Assembly: GCA_002722095.1 (NCBI GenBank)
Contig: PBKG01000014.1
Coordinates: 1-50,023 of the forward strand
DNA from: Rhodospirillaceae bacterium
GTDB taxonomy: Bacteria > Pseudomonadota > Alphaproteobacteria > UBA8366
DNA: 50,023 nucleotides
Direction of reading: 5' to 3'
This document shows, piece by piece, positions 34,673 to 42,812 of this stretch (its first letter is position 1; the number at the start of each line of letters is the position of its first letter). The notes beneath the pieces were generated by a model. That model was not told the origin of the DNA. It did no database searches and was given only the letters and a program-made list of their open reading frames with translations. Position numbers and translations under genes: made by a program.

Positions 34673-36819
34673 TCGCTTGGACCGGTAACGATCAGCGCGT
34701 CGGCGATTGTAAGACCTTTGCCGTCTTCGTGGACGATTACCGGGTTGAGATCCAGCTCCGCGACAACGCCCGAGGTTTCCGAGGCAAACTGACCGAGCTT
34801 GAACATTAAATCCGCGAGCGCTTCTTTATCCGCTGCTGGCTTGCCGCGTACACCGTCGAGCATCGCGGCACCTTTGAGGCGGTCGAGCGCCGCTAACGCC
34901 TCTTCCTTCGCCAGCGGTGTCGGTAACAGCAACACGTCTTTCAAGACTTCGACGAAAATACCGCCCAGACCCACAAGCAACATCGGGCCGAATGCCTCGT
35001 CATGCTTGAGACCAAGAATCATCTCGACGCCTTCGCCGGCCATCGGGCGCACCAGCACGCCATCGATTTCGGCGTCGGCTGCGTGGCTTTCGGCATTTGC
35101 GAGAATTTCGCTGTAGGCCTTTTCGATTTCGGCATTTCCGGTGAGGTTCAATTTTACGCCACCGGCTTCCGACTTATGTGGAATACCGCGCGATTGAATT
35201 TTGAGTGCGACCGGCCCGCCGATCGCTTCGGCGAGTTCCGCCGCCGCTTCCGCCGAGGATGCCAATCCTCCGGCGCCGCAGTCGATATCGTAAGGCGCCA
35301 AAATTTCCGCAGCTTCATATTCGCAGAGAGCGGCGTTTTGATCGACGAGTGCCGCGCGAGCAGCTTTCTCGCGGTTAGAGTCGCGTGGACCGATTTCGGG
35401 AATTTTAAGGAAAGCTTCGCGATGGGCTCGATAATCCGCCATCTCGCGAACGGTGCGGGCGCAGTTCGGCATATTCATGAAAAACGGATAGCCCGCCTCG
35501 TTGATCATGCGGGTGGATTCCTCACCGGGCAGCGTATAGGTGCACATAACGATGGGCTTTGTTGCTTCCCGTGCGACGCGGGCCAGATTGTCACCTTCGC
35601 CGGAAAAAATGCGCGCGTGGCGGGCCGAGGTTACGATGATGACCGAGTCCACTTCGTCCGAGGCCGCGACCCATTCGCCGAGCACGCTGTACCCGATCTT
35701 GCGGATCGACCCGGCCGTGCCGTCGACCGGGTTTTGCGACGTGGCGTAGCTCGGCAAATGCGCGTCAATCTTGGCGCGCGTAACATCATCGAGCAAAGGT
35801 ACTTCGAGCCCGGCGGCGACGCAGGTCTCCGCCATCCAGCCACCGGAACCGCCCGAGCCGGTGCAGATGCCAACTCGCTTGCCGAGCGGCAGCCGGTCCC
35901 CGAAATGCGAAAAGCCCGCTGCGATATCGCACATCTCCTCGCGGTCTTTGCCCTCGATGATCCCATAACGCTGAAACATTGCCTTATAGGTGTCGTAGGA
36001 GCCGGTCATGGCGCCCGTATGGGATTGGGCCGCGCGCCGTCCCGCCTCGGACTTGCCGATCTTGGTGAGGATGATCGGTTTCCCGGCGCGGAGGGCTTTC
36101 TCTGAGACGCGTTGGAAAATTTCCGGCGTTTTGACGTCTTCCAGAAACAGCAGAAACGCGTCCGTGCTTCCGTCATCGATCAGGTAATCGATGAACTGAA
36201 ATATTTCGAGCGCTGCTTCATTGCCTGTGGTGATGACATGGCTGAACGGCAGTTCTTTGGGACGACCTTGATCGTAAAGCCCGAATCCAGACCCGCCGCT
36301 TTGCGCTATGGCAGCCACAAGCCCGCTGGTACGGTATTCGGGAATTAGGGGCACGGTGGTCTCGGCGACAGCGGGGCTAAAGGTGGTGCAGAGCGACGTC
36401 GCCATATTGGCGAACCCTTCCGAGTTCGGTCCGCCGATCGCCATATCGTACTTCTCGGCCATCTCGCCGATTTTTTTCTGTAAAGCCGTACCTTCTTCGC
36501 CGCCGCCCTCGGCAAAACCCGATGTAATGATCTGTGCGGCTTTTACGCCGGCCTCGCCGCAGCGCTCCAGCTCTTCGATGATGAATTGAGCAGGAATGAT
36601 CAAAAGCGCGAGATCGATCCGTTCCGGTACGTCGGCAACGGATTTGTAAGCTTTGAGGCCGAAGACTTCGTCGGCACTCCGGCTGATGGGATAAACCTTG
36701 CCTTGATAGGGATGGCTAAGCAGTACTTCCATCGTGCGGCCGCGCAGGATGGATTTGTCGTTCGAGGCCCCGACGACCGCGACAGTCGCCGGGTACAGCA
36801 TTGCGTGAATATCGGGCAT
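34669..36819 (-). CDS. NDP-forming acyl-CoA ligase (acetate-CoA ligase family)
   Basis: A 716-residue fused-subunit acyl-CoA synthetase (ADP-forming type). The N-terminal CoA-binding Rossmann domain opens ATVAVVGASNDKSILRG. The ligase domain carries the phosphohistidine segment AAQSHTGAMTGS with His267. The C-terminal ATP-grasp part includes GGPVALKIQSRGIPHKSEAGGV. It couples acyl-CoA formation to ATP hydrolysis or, in reverse, makes ATP from acyl-CoA. It lies 12 bases downstream of the acyl-CoA dehydrogenase, so it is the third gene of a minus-strand operon. The substrate is probably the acid handled by the dehydrogenase pair. Confidence 0.93.
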   Translation of the reverse strand: MPDIHAMLYPATVAVVGASNDKSILRGRTMEVLLSHPYQGKVYPISRSADEVFGLKAYKSVADVPERIDLALLIIPAQFIIEELERCGEAGVKAAQIITSGFAEGGGEEGTALQKKIGEMAEKYDMAIGGPNSEGFANMATSLCTTFSPAVAETTVPLIPEYRTSGLVAAIAQSGGSGFGLYDQGRPKELPFSHVITTGNEAALEIFQFIDYLIDDGSTDAFLLFLEDVKTPEIFQRVSEKALRAGKPIILTKIGKSEAGRRAAQSHTGAMTGSYDTYKAMFQRYGIIEGKDREEMCDIAAGFSHFGDRLPLGKRVGICTGSGGSGGWMAETCVAAGLEVPLLDDVTRAKIDAHLPSYATSQNPVDGTAGSIRKIGYSVLGEWVAASDEVDSVIIVTSARHARIFSGEGDNLARVAREATKPIVMCTYTLPGEESTRMINEAGYPFFMNMPNCARTVREMADYRAHREAFLKIPEIGPRDSNREKAARAALVDQNAALCEYEAAEILAPYDIDCGAGGLASSAEAAAELAEAIGGPVALKIQSRGIPHKSEAGGVKLNLTGNAEIEKAYSEILANAESHAADAEIDGVLVRPMAGEGVEMILGLKHDEAFGPMLLVGLGGIFVEVLKDVLLLPTPLAKEEALAALDRLKGAAMLDGVRGKPAADKEALADLMFKLGQFASETSGVVAELDLNPVIVHEDGKGLTIADALIVTGPSD

Positions 36820-36831
36820 GGGTTCTGTCGG

Positions 36832-37995
36832 CTAGCGCAGCCCCAGTCCACGGGCGATGATGCCGCGCAGAACTTCGGTGGTACCGCCCTGGATAGTGAG
36901 TTTGGGTGCAACCTGGATGCCATAGTTCAACAGCATATCGAAGGAAGCGCGGTTGCTGTCATCGGGCGCAACGAAGGTGGCAAGATCCCGTGCTTTGGAC
37001 GGCAGCTCCTGTTCCCAGATGGTGCCGAGGTCTTTTACCAGCGACCCTTGAATGGTTGGCTCTTGGCCTGCTTGAAGCATGCCGTTGACCGAAACCGACA
37101 TGCGCCGCAGCGTATGAAGTCCCGCGACCAAGCGGCCGAGCCCTTCGGCGGCGCGGGCATCGGGTTTGGCACCTAACACCTGGGCGAGTTCGAACAACAC
37201 GTATGAGGTTTCCAGGAAACGTTCCGGACCGCTCCGTTCATAGGCAAGCTCGCTGGTCGCTTGTTTCCACGCGCCATCGATTTCACCGAGCACATAATCG
37301 TCGGGAATAAAGGTGTCCTCGAAGACCACCTCGTTGAACTCGTGCTGGCCTCTGAGATTGACCACCGGGTTGACCGTGATGTTGTCGAAATTTTTGAGGT
37401 CGACCAGGAAGTTCGTCAGACCATGGCGGCGGTTTTCTTCGGTCGCGGGAGAGGTGCGAAAGAGTGCGATCATGTAGTCCGCCATATGGGCGTAACTGGT
37501 CCAGATTTTGGTACCGTTGATCAGCCATCCGCCGTCAGTCTTGGTCGCCTTGACGCGGGCAGCAAAAAGATCGGAGCCGTTGGATGGCTCGCTCATGCCG
37601 ATGCAGAAGGCGCACTCGCCAGCCGCGATGCGGGGCAGGACATCCATTTTGATATCCTCATTGGCGAATTTCAGCAGCATGGGTCCGCTCTGCCGGTCGG
37701 CAGTGAAATGACCGCGTACCGGCGCATTGGCGACCCGCATTTCTTCGGTCACTACATAGCGTTCGAGGAAGGTCCGTTCGTGGCCGCCATACTTTTTCGG
37801 CCACGACATGCCGATCCAGCCTTTCGCGCCGACCTTGCGGCTGAATTCCCGGTTAAAGATGCCACCCATGGCGTTCTCACGCCGGTCGAAGGTGCCGGCC
37901 GCTTCCTCCTCGCGCAGAAACTCACGCACTTCCGCGCGCAGGTCCTGACAAATTTGTGGGAGCCGGATCGGGTCGAACTTGATATCCACAGACAT
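36832..37995 (-). CDS. Acyl-CoA dehydrogenase, alpha-type partner
   Basis: A 387-residue FAD-dependent acyl-CoA dehydrogenase. Motifs: CAFCIGMSEPSNGSDLFAARVKA for FAD binding (cited in parts: IGMSEPSNGSDL), GTKIWTSYAHMADYM, and the C-terminal QGGTTEVLRGIIARGLGLR typical of the family. It introduces a double bond into an acyl-CoA. The next upstream gene is a second, shorter dehydrogenase 24 bases away, a pattern known from heterotetrameric alpha2beta2 dehydrogenases of steroid side-chain degradation (FadE26-27, ChsE types). Confidence 0.93.
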   Translation of the reverse strand: MSVDIKFDPIRLPQICQDLRAEVREFLREEEAAGTFDRRENAMGGIFNREFSRKVGAKGWIGMSWPKKYGGHERTFLERYVVTEEMRVANAPVRGHFTADRQSGPMLLKFANEDIKMDVLPRIAAGECAFCIGMSEPSNGSDLFAARVKATKTDGGWLINGTKIWTSYAHMADYMIALFRTSPATEENRRHGLTNFLVDLKNFDNITVNPVVNLRGQHEFNEVVFEDTFIPDDYVLGEIDGAWKQATSELAYERSGPERFLETSYVLFELAQVLGAKPDARAAEGLGRLVAGLHTLRRMSVSVNGMLQAGQEPTIQGSLVKDLGTIWEQELPSKARDLATFVAPDDSNRASFDMLLNYGIQVAPKLTIQGGTTEVLRGIIARGLGLR

Positions 37996-38019
37996 TTTTA
38001 CGTCCTTCGTATTTCGAAT

Positions 38020-39078
38020 TTAACGGGCAGCGAGGGTGGGCCACAATTGGTCCGCCCCATTCGCGGCGATCATCTCGCCCAGGCGCACCGCCCAGACGCT
38101 TTCGCTGCCGAAATCGTCACGCCAGCTCCAAAGCCGCTGGGTGTAGCGATGCAACATATGCTCGGTGGTGTAACCGATGGCGCCGTGCACCTGGTGTCCG
38201 ATGGCAGCGCCTTTGCCGGCAGCTTCGCCGACACGAATTTTGGCACTGGCGATCTCGAGCAGGCCGGCCTCGTTGAAGCCGTCGCCGCTATTGATGGTGT
38301 CGGCGGCGGAGGTAGCGGCGGAGACCGCAGCGGCAGCTTCGCCGGCGAGCTGCGCCAGATTGTGTTGTACGGCTTGGAACTTGGAGATGGTACGGCCAAA
38401 AGCTTCGCGCTCTTTGGAATACTCGACCGCTATGTTGAGAATGTGCTGCAGTGCGCCGCCCATTTCGGCGCACCGGACCACGGCGCCCATGCGCATCAAA
38501 TGATCGAGGGTAAGTTCGGTGTCGACACATTCGACCGGTGTGACCCCGTCAAACTCGATCGAATCACGAGGCTCTTTGGCGTGGCTGTCGTGCTGCTGCA
38601 GGACGCAATCTTCGCGATTGACCAATGCCAGAGCGGTCCCGTCGCCTTTTTTTGCGAGAACGACGATTTGTGCTACGTCGCGACCGAACGGAACTTGATG
38701 TGCTTTGCCCGCAAGACTTCCGTCGTCGTTCAGCGTGATGGTGTCATGCTCGTTGACGGGAGCGACGCTCAGCATACCTTCGGGAACTGAAACACCGGCT
38801 TCGGACAGCAACCAACCCGCCAGCAGCGTCTCCGCGAGGGGCAGCGGAATGGCGAACTGGCCGGCGATGCGAAGGATTTCGAAACCGTCGGCAATTTCGG
38901 CGCCGACGCCATTGAATTCCTCGGGCACCCAGGTGCGTGTCAAACCATTTTCCTCGAGCGCCTGCCAAAGTGGGGCTTTCCAGCTCTCGTCGTTGGCGTT
39001 GTTGATGGTTTGGGGATCGCAGAGATCGTTTAGAATCTTGGCGGTTGTATCGACGATAATATTGTCGGATTCGGACAT
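38020..39078 (-). CDS. Acyl-CoA dehydrogenase, beta-type partner
   Basis: A 352-residue acyl-CoA dehydrogenase family protein. The FAD-site segment of the middle domain is reduced, and the C-terminal helix reads HQVHGAIGYTTEHMLHRYTQRLW, as in beta subunits of heteromeric dehydrogenases. I use the ATG at 39078; an upstream in-frame TTG overlaps the AGGAGG ribosome site. It is first in the operon with the alpha-type dehydrogenase and the CoA ligase. The upstream 288 bases are shared with the divergent GntR gene. Confidence 0.88.
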   Translation of the reverse strand: MSESDNIIVDTTAKILNDLCDPQTINNANDESWKAPLWQALEENGLTRTWVPEEFNGVGAEIADGFEILRIAGQFAIPLPLAETLLAGWLLSEAGVSVPEGMLSVAPVNEHDTITLNDDGSLAGKAHQVPFGRDVAQIVVLAKKGDGTALALVNREDCVLQQHDSHAKEPRDSIEFDGVTPVECVDTELTLDHLMRMGAVVRCAEMGGALQHILNIAVEYSKEREAFGRTISKFQAVQHNLAQLAGEAAAAVSAATSAADTINSGDGFNEAGLLEIASAKIRVGEAAGKGAAIGHQVHGAIGYTTEHMLHRYTQRLWSWRDDFGSESVWAVRLGEMIAANGADQLWPTLAAR

Positions 39079-39285
39079 GGCGTCGGATTTTCCTCCTGGC
39101 AAACGCTGGCCTCAATCAAAGATAGCGTTGAATGCAAAGCGTAATTTTTGATTTTCTTTGACGTGCGCGGCGAATTTACGCGGATCGGAATTTTTCCGCA
39201 ATGGGGCGCCGAGAGACGACGATTTGCTTAGTGATGCCATCGAAAAAGTCGAAAATTATATCGTAAACACAGTCATATAAATAAA

Positions 39286-39297
39286 ATTGTTGACAAT
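39286..39297. promoter_or_regulatory. Inverted repeat ATTGT-TG-ACAAT, candidate GntR operator
   Basis: ATTGTTGACAAT has 5-bp arms around TG and fits the TTGTnnACAA operator style of FCD-type GntR regulators. It lies between the GntR gene (start 39367) and the divergent dehydrogenase operon, and includes a TTGACA -35-like hexamer (39290-39295). I see no good -10 at 17 bases. Confidence 0.5.
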
Positions 39298-39366
39298 AAT
39301 TGACGTTCCGATGACGGTGTCCTCACCAGTCAATTTTCGTCCACTGTCTGAGCGGTTTCACTATTT

Positions 39367-40074
39367 ATGCAAGCGAAAGCAAAATTAAGATTGGTTAAGC
39401 CGCGATCCCTGGCGAGCGTGGCGCAAGAGGAGATCGAGCAACGAATAGTGAGTGGCGTGCTTCGACCCGGCGCCCGTATCAACGAAAATTCCCTGGCTGC
39501 CGAACTCGGTATCAGTCGTGGTCCGATAAGGGAGGCCTGCCGAGCGCTAGCCGAAATGGGTTTACTGCAATTTATCGTCAATCGCGGTTGTTTCGTGCGC
39601 GAGGTAACAGAGAAAGACGCCATCGACGTCTATGATTTGCGCGCGTCTTTGATGCGTCTTGCGGGCGAAACGCTTGCGTTGCGCATTACGGACGACCAGA
39701 TCGACGTCCTGTCTGAAATGGTCGAGCGCATGACGAACGCTGCTGCAAAAGCAGATTTCGAGAGTTATTACGAACTCAATCGTGAATTTCACGATCGGAT
39801 AATCGAGTTTGCGGACAACACCCGGCTTCGTTCGATTTGCGATGGGCTTTCCAAGGAACTTCATCTTTATCGGCGGCAAAGTCTGTCCGTTGGGTTCGCC
39901 GAATCCGATCGAGAGCATCGGCAAATTCTCGCTGCGCTCGTTGCCCGTGATCCGGAACGTGCCGGTGGGGCATTGGCAGCGCATATTCAAAAAGGTAAGA
40001 CAAGATTTCTCACGGCGACGGCCAAAGGTGAATCCGAAGCAAAGCCTGAAGCCATCACAGGAGCGAAACTATGA
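39367..40074 (+). CDS. GntR-family (FCD type) transcriptional regulator
   Basis: A 235-residue regulator. The N-terminal winged helix is EEIEQRIVSGVLRPGARINENSLAAELGISRGPIREACRAL (cited in parts: LAAELGISRGPIREACRAL, residues about 40-58), followed by an all-helical FCD ligand domain to residue 220 with metal or acid-binding His and Asp residues. Such proteins usually sense organic acids. The stop overlaps the next gene's start (ATGA), so regulator and monooxygenase are translated in step. It probably controls its own operon and the divergent dehydrogenase operon. Confidence 0.93.
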   Translation: MQAKAKLRLVKPRSLASVAQEEIEQRIVSGVLRPGARINENSLAAELGISRGPIREACRALAEMGLLQFIVNRGCFVREVTEKDAIDVYDLRASLMRLAGETLALRITDDQIDVLSEMVERMTNAAAKADFESYYELNREFHDRIIEFADNTRLRSICDGLSKELHLYRRQSLSVGFAESDREHRQILAALVARDPERAGGALAAHIQKGKTRFLTATAKGESEAKPEAITGAKL

Positions 40075-41141
40075 AATTCAGCAACTTTCTGTTTCCGCAA
40101 TGTCCCGATCCAGCCGACGACGAGCGCGTCATCGACGAGACTATGGCGGAGGCTAAGCTGTGTGACGAGCTTGGTATGGATTCGGTATGGCTCGCAGAAC
40201 ATCATTTCGACGGTAACTGCGCCTATGTTGATCCCATAAGCTTCGCCGCCGCCATTGCGGCCGCGACCAAGCAAATCAAAATTGGGTTTGCCGTAGCGCA
40301 AATGTCGCTCCATCACCCGATCCGGCTCGCTGAGCAGCTGTCCATGATCGACAATCTCAGCAAGGGCCGCTTGATCGTCGGTCTCGGTCGCGGCACCGCT
40401 TACAATATTTATGACTATCTCGGGTTCGGCATCGATCCGGACGAGGCCTATGAGCGCTTGCTCGAGGCCGAAGAAATCATGGTCAAAGCGTGGACGACCG
40501 AGGACTACGAACATAAGGGCAAATATTGGGATATCTGGTTGCCGGTGCTACGGCCAAAGGTTTACTCCGACCCGCATCCGTTTATGATCCGCGCCTGTTC
40601 CGGCGAAGAGTCGATGCTGGGCCAAGCGCGCGAAGGGAAGCCTTTTTTAATGAATGTCCAATCCGTCGATATCATTCAGCAACGCATGGACGCCTATCGG
40701 GCGACTATGGCGGAGGCAGGTTTCGACGAAGCACATATACAGAAGTGCGTCGACCAAACGTGGATTTGGAAAAACATATTTGTCGCCGATACCGACGACG
40801 AGGCGGAGCGGATTGGCATACCCTTCTTCGAAGGCCAGCGGGACCACCGTATGGCGATGCGGAAGCAGGTTTATGAATCGCGCGGATTGACCCTCGATAA
40901 AAGTATCGAGACCGGCGCCGCGCCGAAAAAGACCGCTGCGCGGAATGTCACAAAACACAGTCTGCTCTGCGGGTCGCCGGCGACGGTGGCCGAGCAGATT
41001 GCGGAAATCGATGCGGTTGGCGTCGGCGGACTGATCCTGCAATTCCGTCTCGGGTCAGCGCCTCATGAGGTGGTCGAGAATAGTATTCGGCTGTTCATGG
41101 ACAAGGTCGCGCCCGAAGTCGGCCAGAAGAAGGCGGCTTGA
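40071..41141 (+). CDS. LLM-class (luciferase-like) flavin-dependent monooxygenase
   Basis: A 356-residue bacterial-luciferase-like oxidoreductase that uses reduced FMN and oxygen. Opening text SVWLAEHHFDGNCAYVDP and the LSKGRLIVGLGRGTAYNIYDYLGFG loop are typical; MSLHHPIRLAEQLSMIDNL follows the TIM-barrel core. Members oxidise aldehydes, sulfonates, EDTA-like chelators or pyrimidines (RutA). It is co-translated with the GntR gene and followed 3 bases later by hydantoinase B, so an oxidative ring-opening role is plausible. No flavin reductase is in the window. Confidence 0.92.
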   Translation: MKFSNFLFPQCPDPADDERVIDETMAEAKLCDELGMDSVWLAEHHFDGNCAYVDPISFAAAIAAATKQIKIGFAVAQMSLHHPIRLAEQLSMIDNLSKGRLIVGLGRGTAYNIYDYLGFGIDPDEAYERLLEAEEIMVKAWTTEDYEHKGKYWDIWLPVLRPKVYSDPHPFMIRACSGEESMLGQAREGKPFLMNVQSVDIIQQRMDAYRATMAEAGFDEAHIQKCVDQTWIWKNIFVADTDDEAERIGIPFFEGQRDHRMAMRKQVYESRGLTLDKSIETGAAPKKTAARNVTKHSLLCGSPATVAEQIAEIDAVGVGGLILQFRLGSAPHEVVENSIRLFMDKVAPEVGQKKAA

Positions 41142-41144
41142 CCT

Positions 41145-42812
41145 ATGGCGACGGGAGGGCCTCAAAGTGCAGACGGTGACTTCGATCCGGTAACGCTCGA
41201 AATATTCTGGAGCCGGCTGATCTCGATTGCCGATGAATCGGCGGCGGCACTGCTCAGGACATCTTTTTCGACCATCGTTCGCGAGTCGAACGATTTCGGC
41301 ACTGTTTTGATGGATGTAAACGGGGACTCTCTCAGCGAGAATACCGGAGGTATCCCGTCCTTTGCGGGCATCCTGCCGATCACGCTGAAGCATTTCCTTG
41401 CCAAGTTTCCGCCGGAGACTTGGAAGCCCGGCGATTGCGTCATCACCAACGATCCATGGCTGGCGACTGGTCATTTACCGGACATCACAATGGCGATGCC
41501 GGTTTTCCGGGGTGGAAAGCTGGTGGGTTTTTCCGGCTCGATTGCGCACTCACCGGATATCGGTGGGTCGCTATGGTCGGCAGACTGCCGCGAGCTATAC
41601 GAGGAAGGTCTCCGCATACCGCCAATCAAGTTCCTGATCGAAGGCGAGCCCAACCAGGATGTGGAGGAAATGATCCTCGGCAATGTGCGTTTGCCCGAAC
41701 AGGTGCTGGGCGACCTCAACGCGCAGGTTACCGCCAATCGGGTGTGTGGGCGGCGGTTAATTGAGTTCCTCGATGATTCGGAGCTCGACGACTTATCGCG
41801 CCTCTCGACGGCCTTACAGGGCCGAGCCGAAACAGCGATGCGGAATGCTATTGAGGAAGTCCCCGATGGAGCGTATCACGCGACCCTCGATGCGGACGGC
41901 TTCGACGAGGATGAGACCCACCTCGAATGCACCGTCACGGTTAAGGGCAGCGACCTTAAGATCGACTATGAAGGCACGTCGAAACAGATCAATCGCGGCC
42001 TGAATACGGTGATGAACTATACGCACGCCTATTCGGCATATCCGGTAAAATGTGCGCTCGATCCGTTGACGCCGAGGAACGAAGGGTCCTACCGGCCGAT
42101 CCAGGTGGTCGCGCCCGAGGGGTCGATCCTAAATCCCACATATCCGGCGCCTTGCAACGCGCGCCAACTGACGGGCCACATGCTCGCCGGCGTAATTTAT
42201 GCGGCCTTGGCCCAGGCAGTGCCGGACAAAGTGATCGCCGACAGCGGTAGCGCGCCGACCATGCGGGCGGTCTTCAGTGGTGTTAGCCCGAAGGGCAATC
42301 GATTCACGCAAATTCTGTTTGCCAGCGGCGGCATGGGCGCATGCCCTGAAAAGGACGGTCTTTCGACCACTGCGTTCCCGACGAACTCGGGCGCTGGCAG
42401 CATCGAGGCTTTCGAAAGCGTGGCGCCGCTGATCGTTTGGAAAAAGGAATTCCGGGAAGATTCCGGAGGCGCCGGAACTTACCGCGGCGGCCTCGGTCAG
42501 GATTGCGAAATCGAATCGCGGGCCGAGGAGCCGTTGCAACTCTCGCTATTGTCGGATCGTTGGCGCCATCCGGCGACGGGTATTCTCGGCGGCCTCGAAG
42601 GCGGAACAAGCCGCATCAGTTTTAGCGACGGAACGATACCGCACCAAAAATCGCGCACCACGATCGCTCCGGGCATTCGGCTTCAAATGAGTTATGCGGG
42701 CGGCGGCGGATATGGCGATCCGGCCAAGCGTGATCGAGATCAAGTGCGCGACGACATCGAGAATGGCTATATCTCGGCGGAAGCCGCCAAGCGGGATTAC
42801 GGATTGAGCTGA
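41145..42812 (+). CDS. Hydantoinase/oxoprolinase subunit B (HyuB type)
   Basis: A 555-residue subunit of the ATP-dependent hydantoinase / 5-oxoprolinase / acetone carboxylase family. Typical motifs: FDPVTLEIFWSRLISIADE at the N-terminus, CVITNDPWLATGHLPDIT, and FREDSGGAGTYRGGLGQDCEI near the C-terminus (cited in parts: GGAGTYRGGLGQ). With subunit A it cleaves cyclic amides at the expense of ATP. It starts 3 bases after the monooxygenase stop and overlaps the A gene by one base (TGATG). Confidence 0.94.
   Translation: MATGGPQSADGDFDPVTLEIFWSRLISIADESAAALLRTSFSTIVRESNDFGTVLMDVNGDSLSENTGGIPSFAGILPITLKHFLAKFPPETWKPGDCVITNDPWLATGHLPDITMAMPVFRGGKLVGFSGSIAHSPDIGGSLWSADCRELYEEGLRIPPIKFLIEGEPNQDVEEMILGNVRLPEQVLGDLNAQVTANRVCGRRLIEFLDDSELDDLSRLSTALQGRAETAMRNAIEEVPDGAYHATLDADGFDEDETHLECTVTVKGSDLKIDYEGTSKQINRGLNTVMNYTHAYSAYPVKCALDPLTPRNEGSYRPIQVVAPEGSILNPTYPAPCNARQLTGHMLAGVIYAALAQAVPDKVIADSGSAPTMRAVFSGVSPKGNRFTQILFASGGMGACPEKDGLSTTAFPTNSGAGSIEAFESVAPLIVWKKEFREDSGGAGTYRGGLGQDCEIESRAEEPLQLSLLSDRWRHPATGILGGLEGGTSRISFSDGTIPHQKSRTTIAPGIRLQMSYAGGGGYGDPAKRDRDQVRDDIENGYISAEAAKRDYGLS

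Noticed and set aside
35002..36105. A 367-codon plus-strand open frame inside the NDP-forming CoA ligase gene.
   Set aside because: Entirely antisense to a well-supported gene and without recognisable domains.
37261..38790. A 509-codon plus-strand open frame across the two acyl-CoA dehydrogenase genes.
   Set aside because: It is antisense to two genes with strong family motifs, has no motif of its own and no ribosome site; long antisense frames arise from GC-rich codon use.
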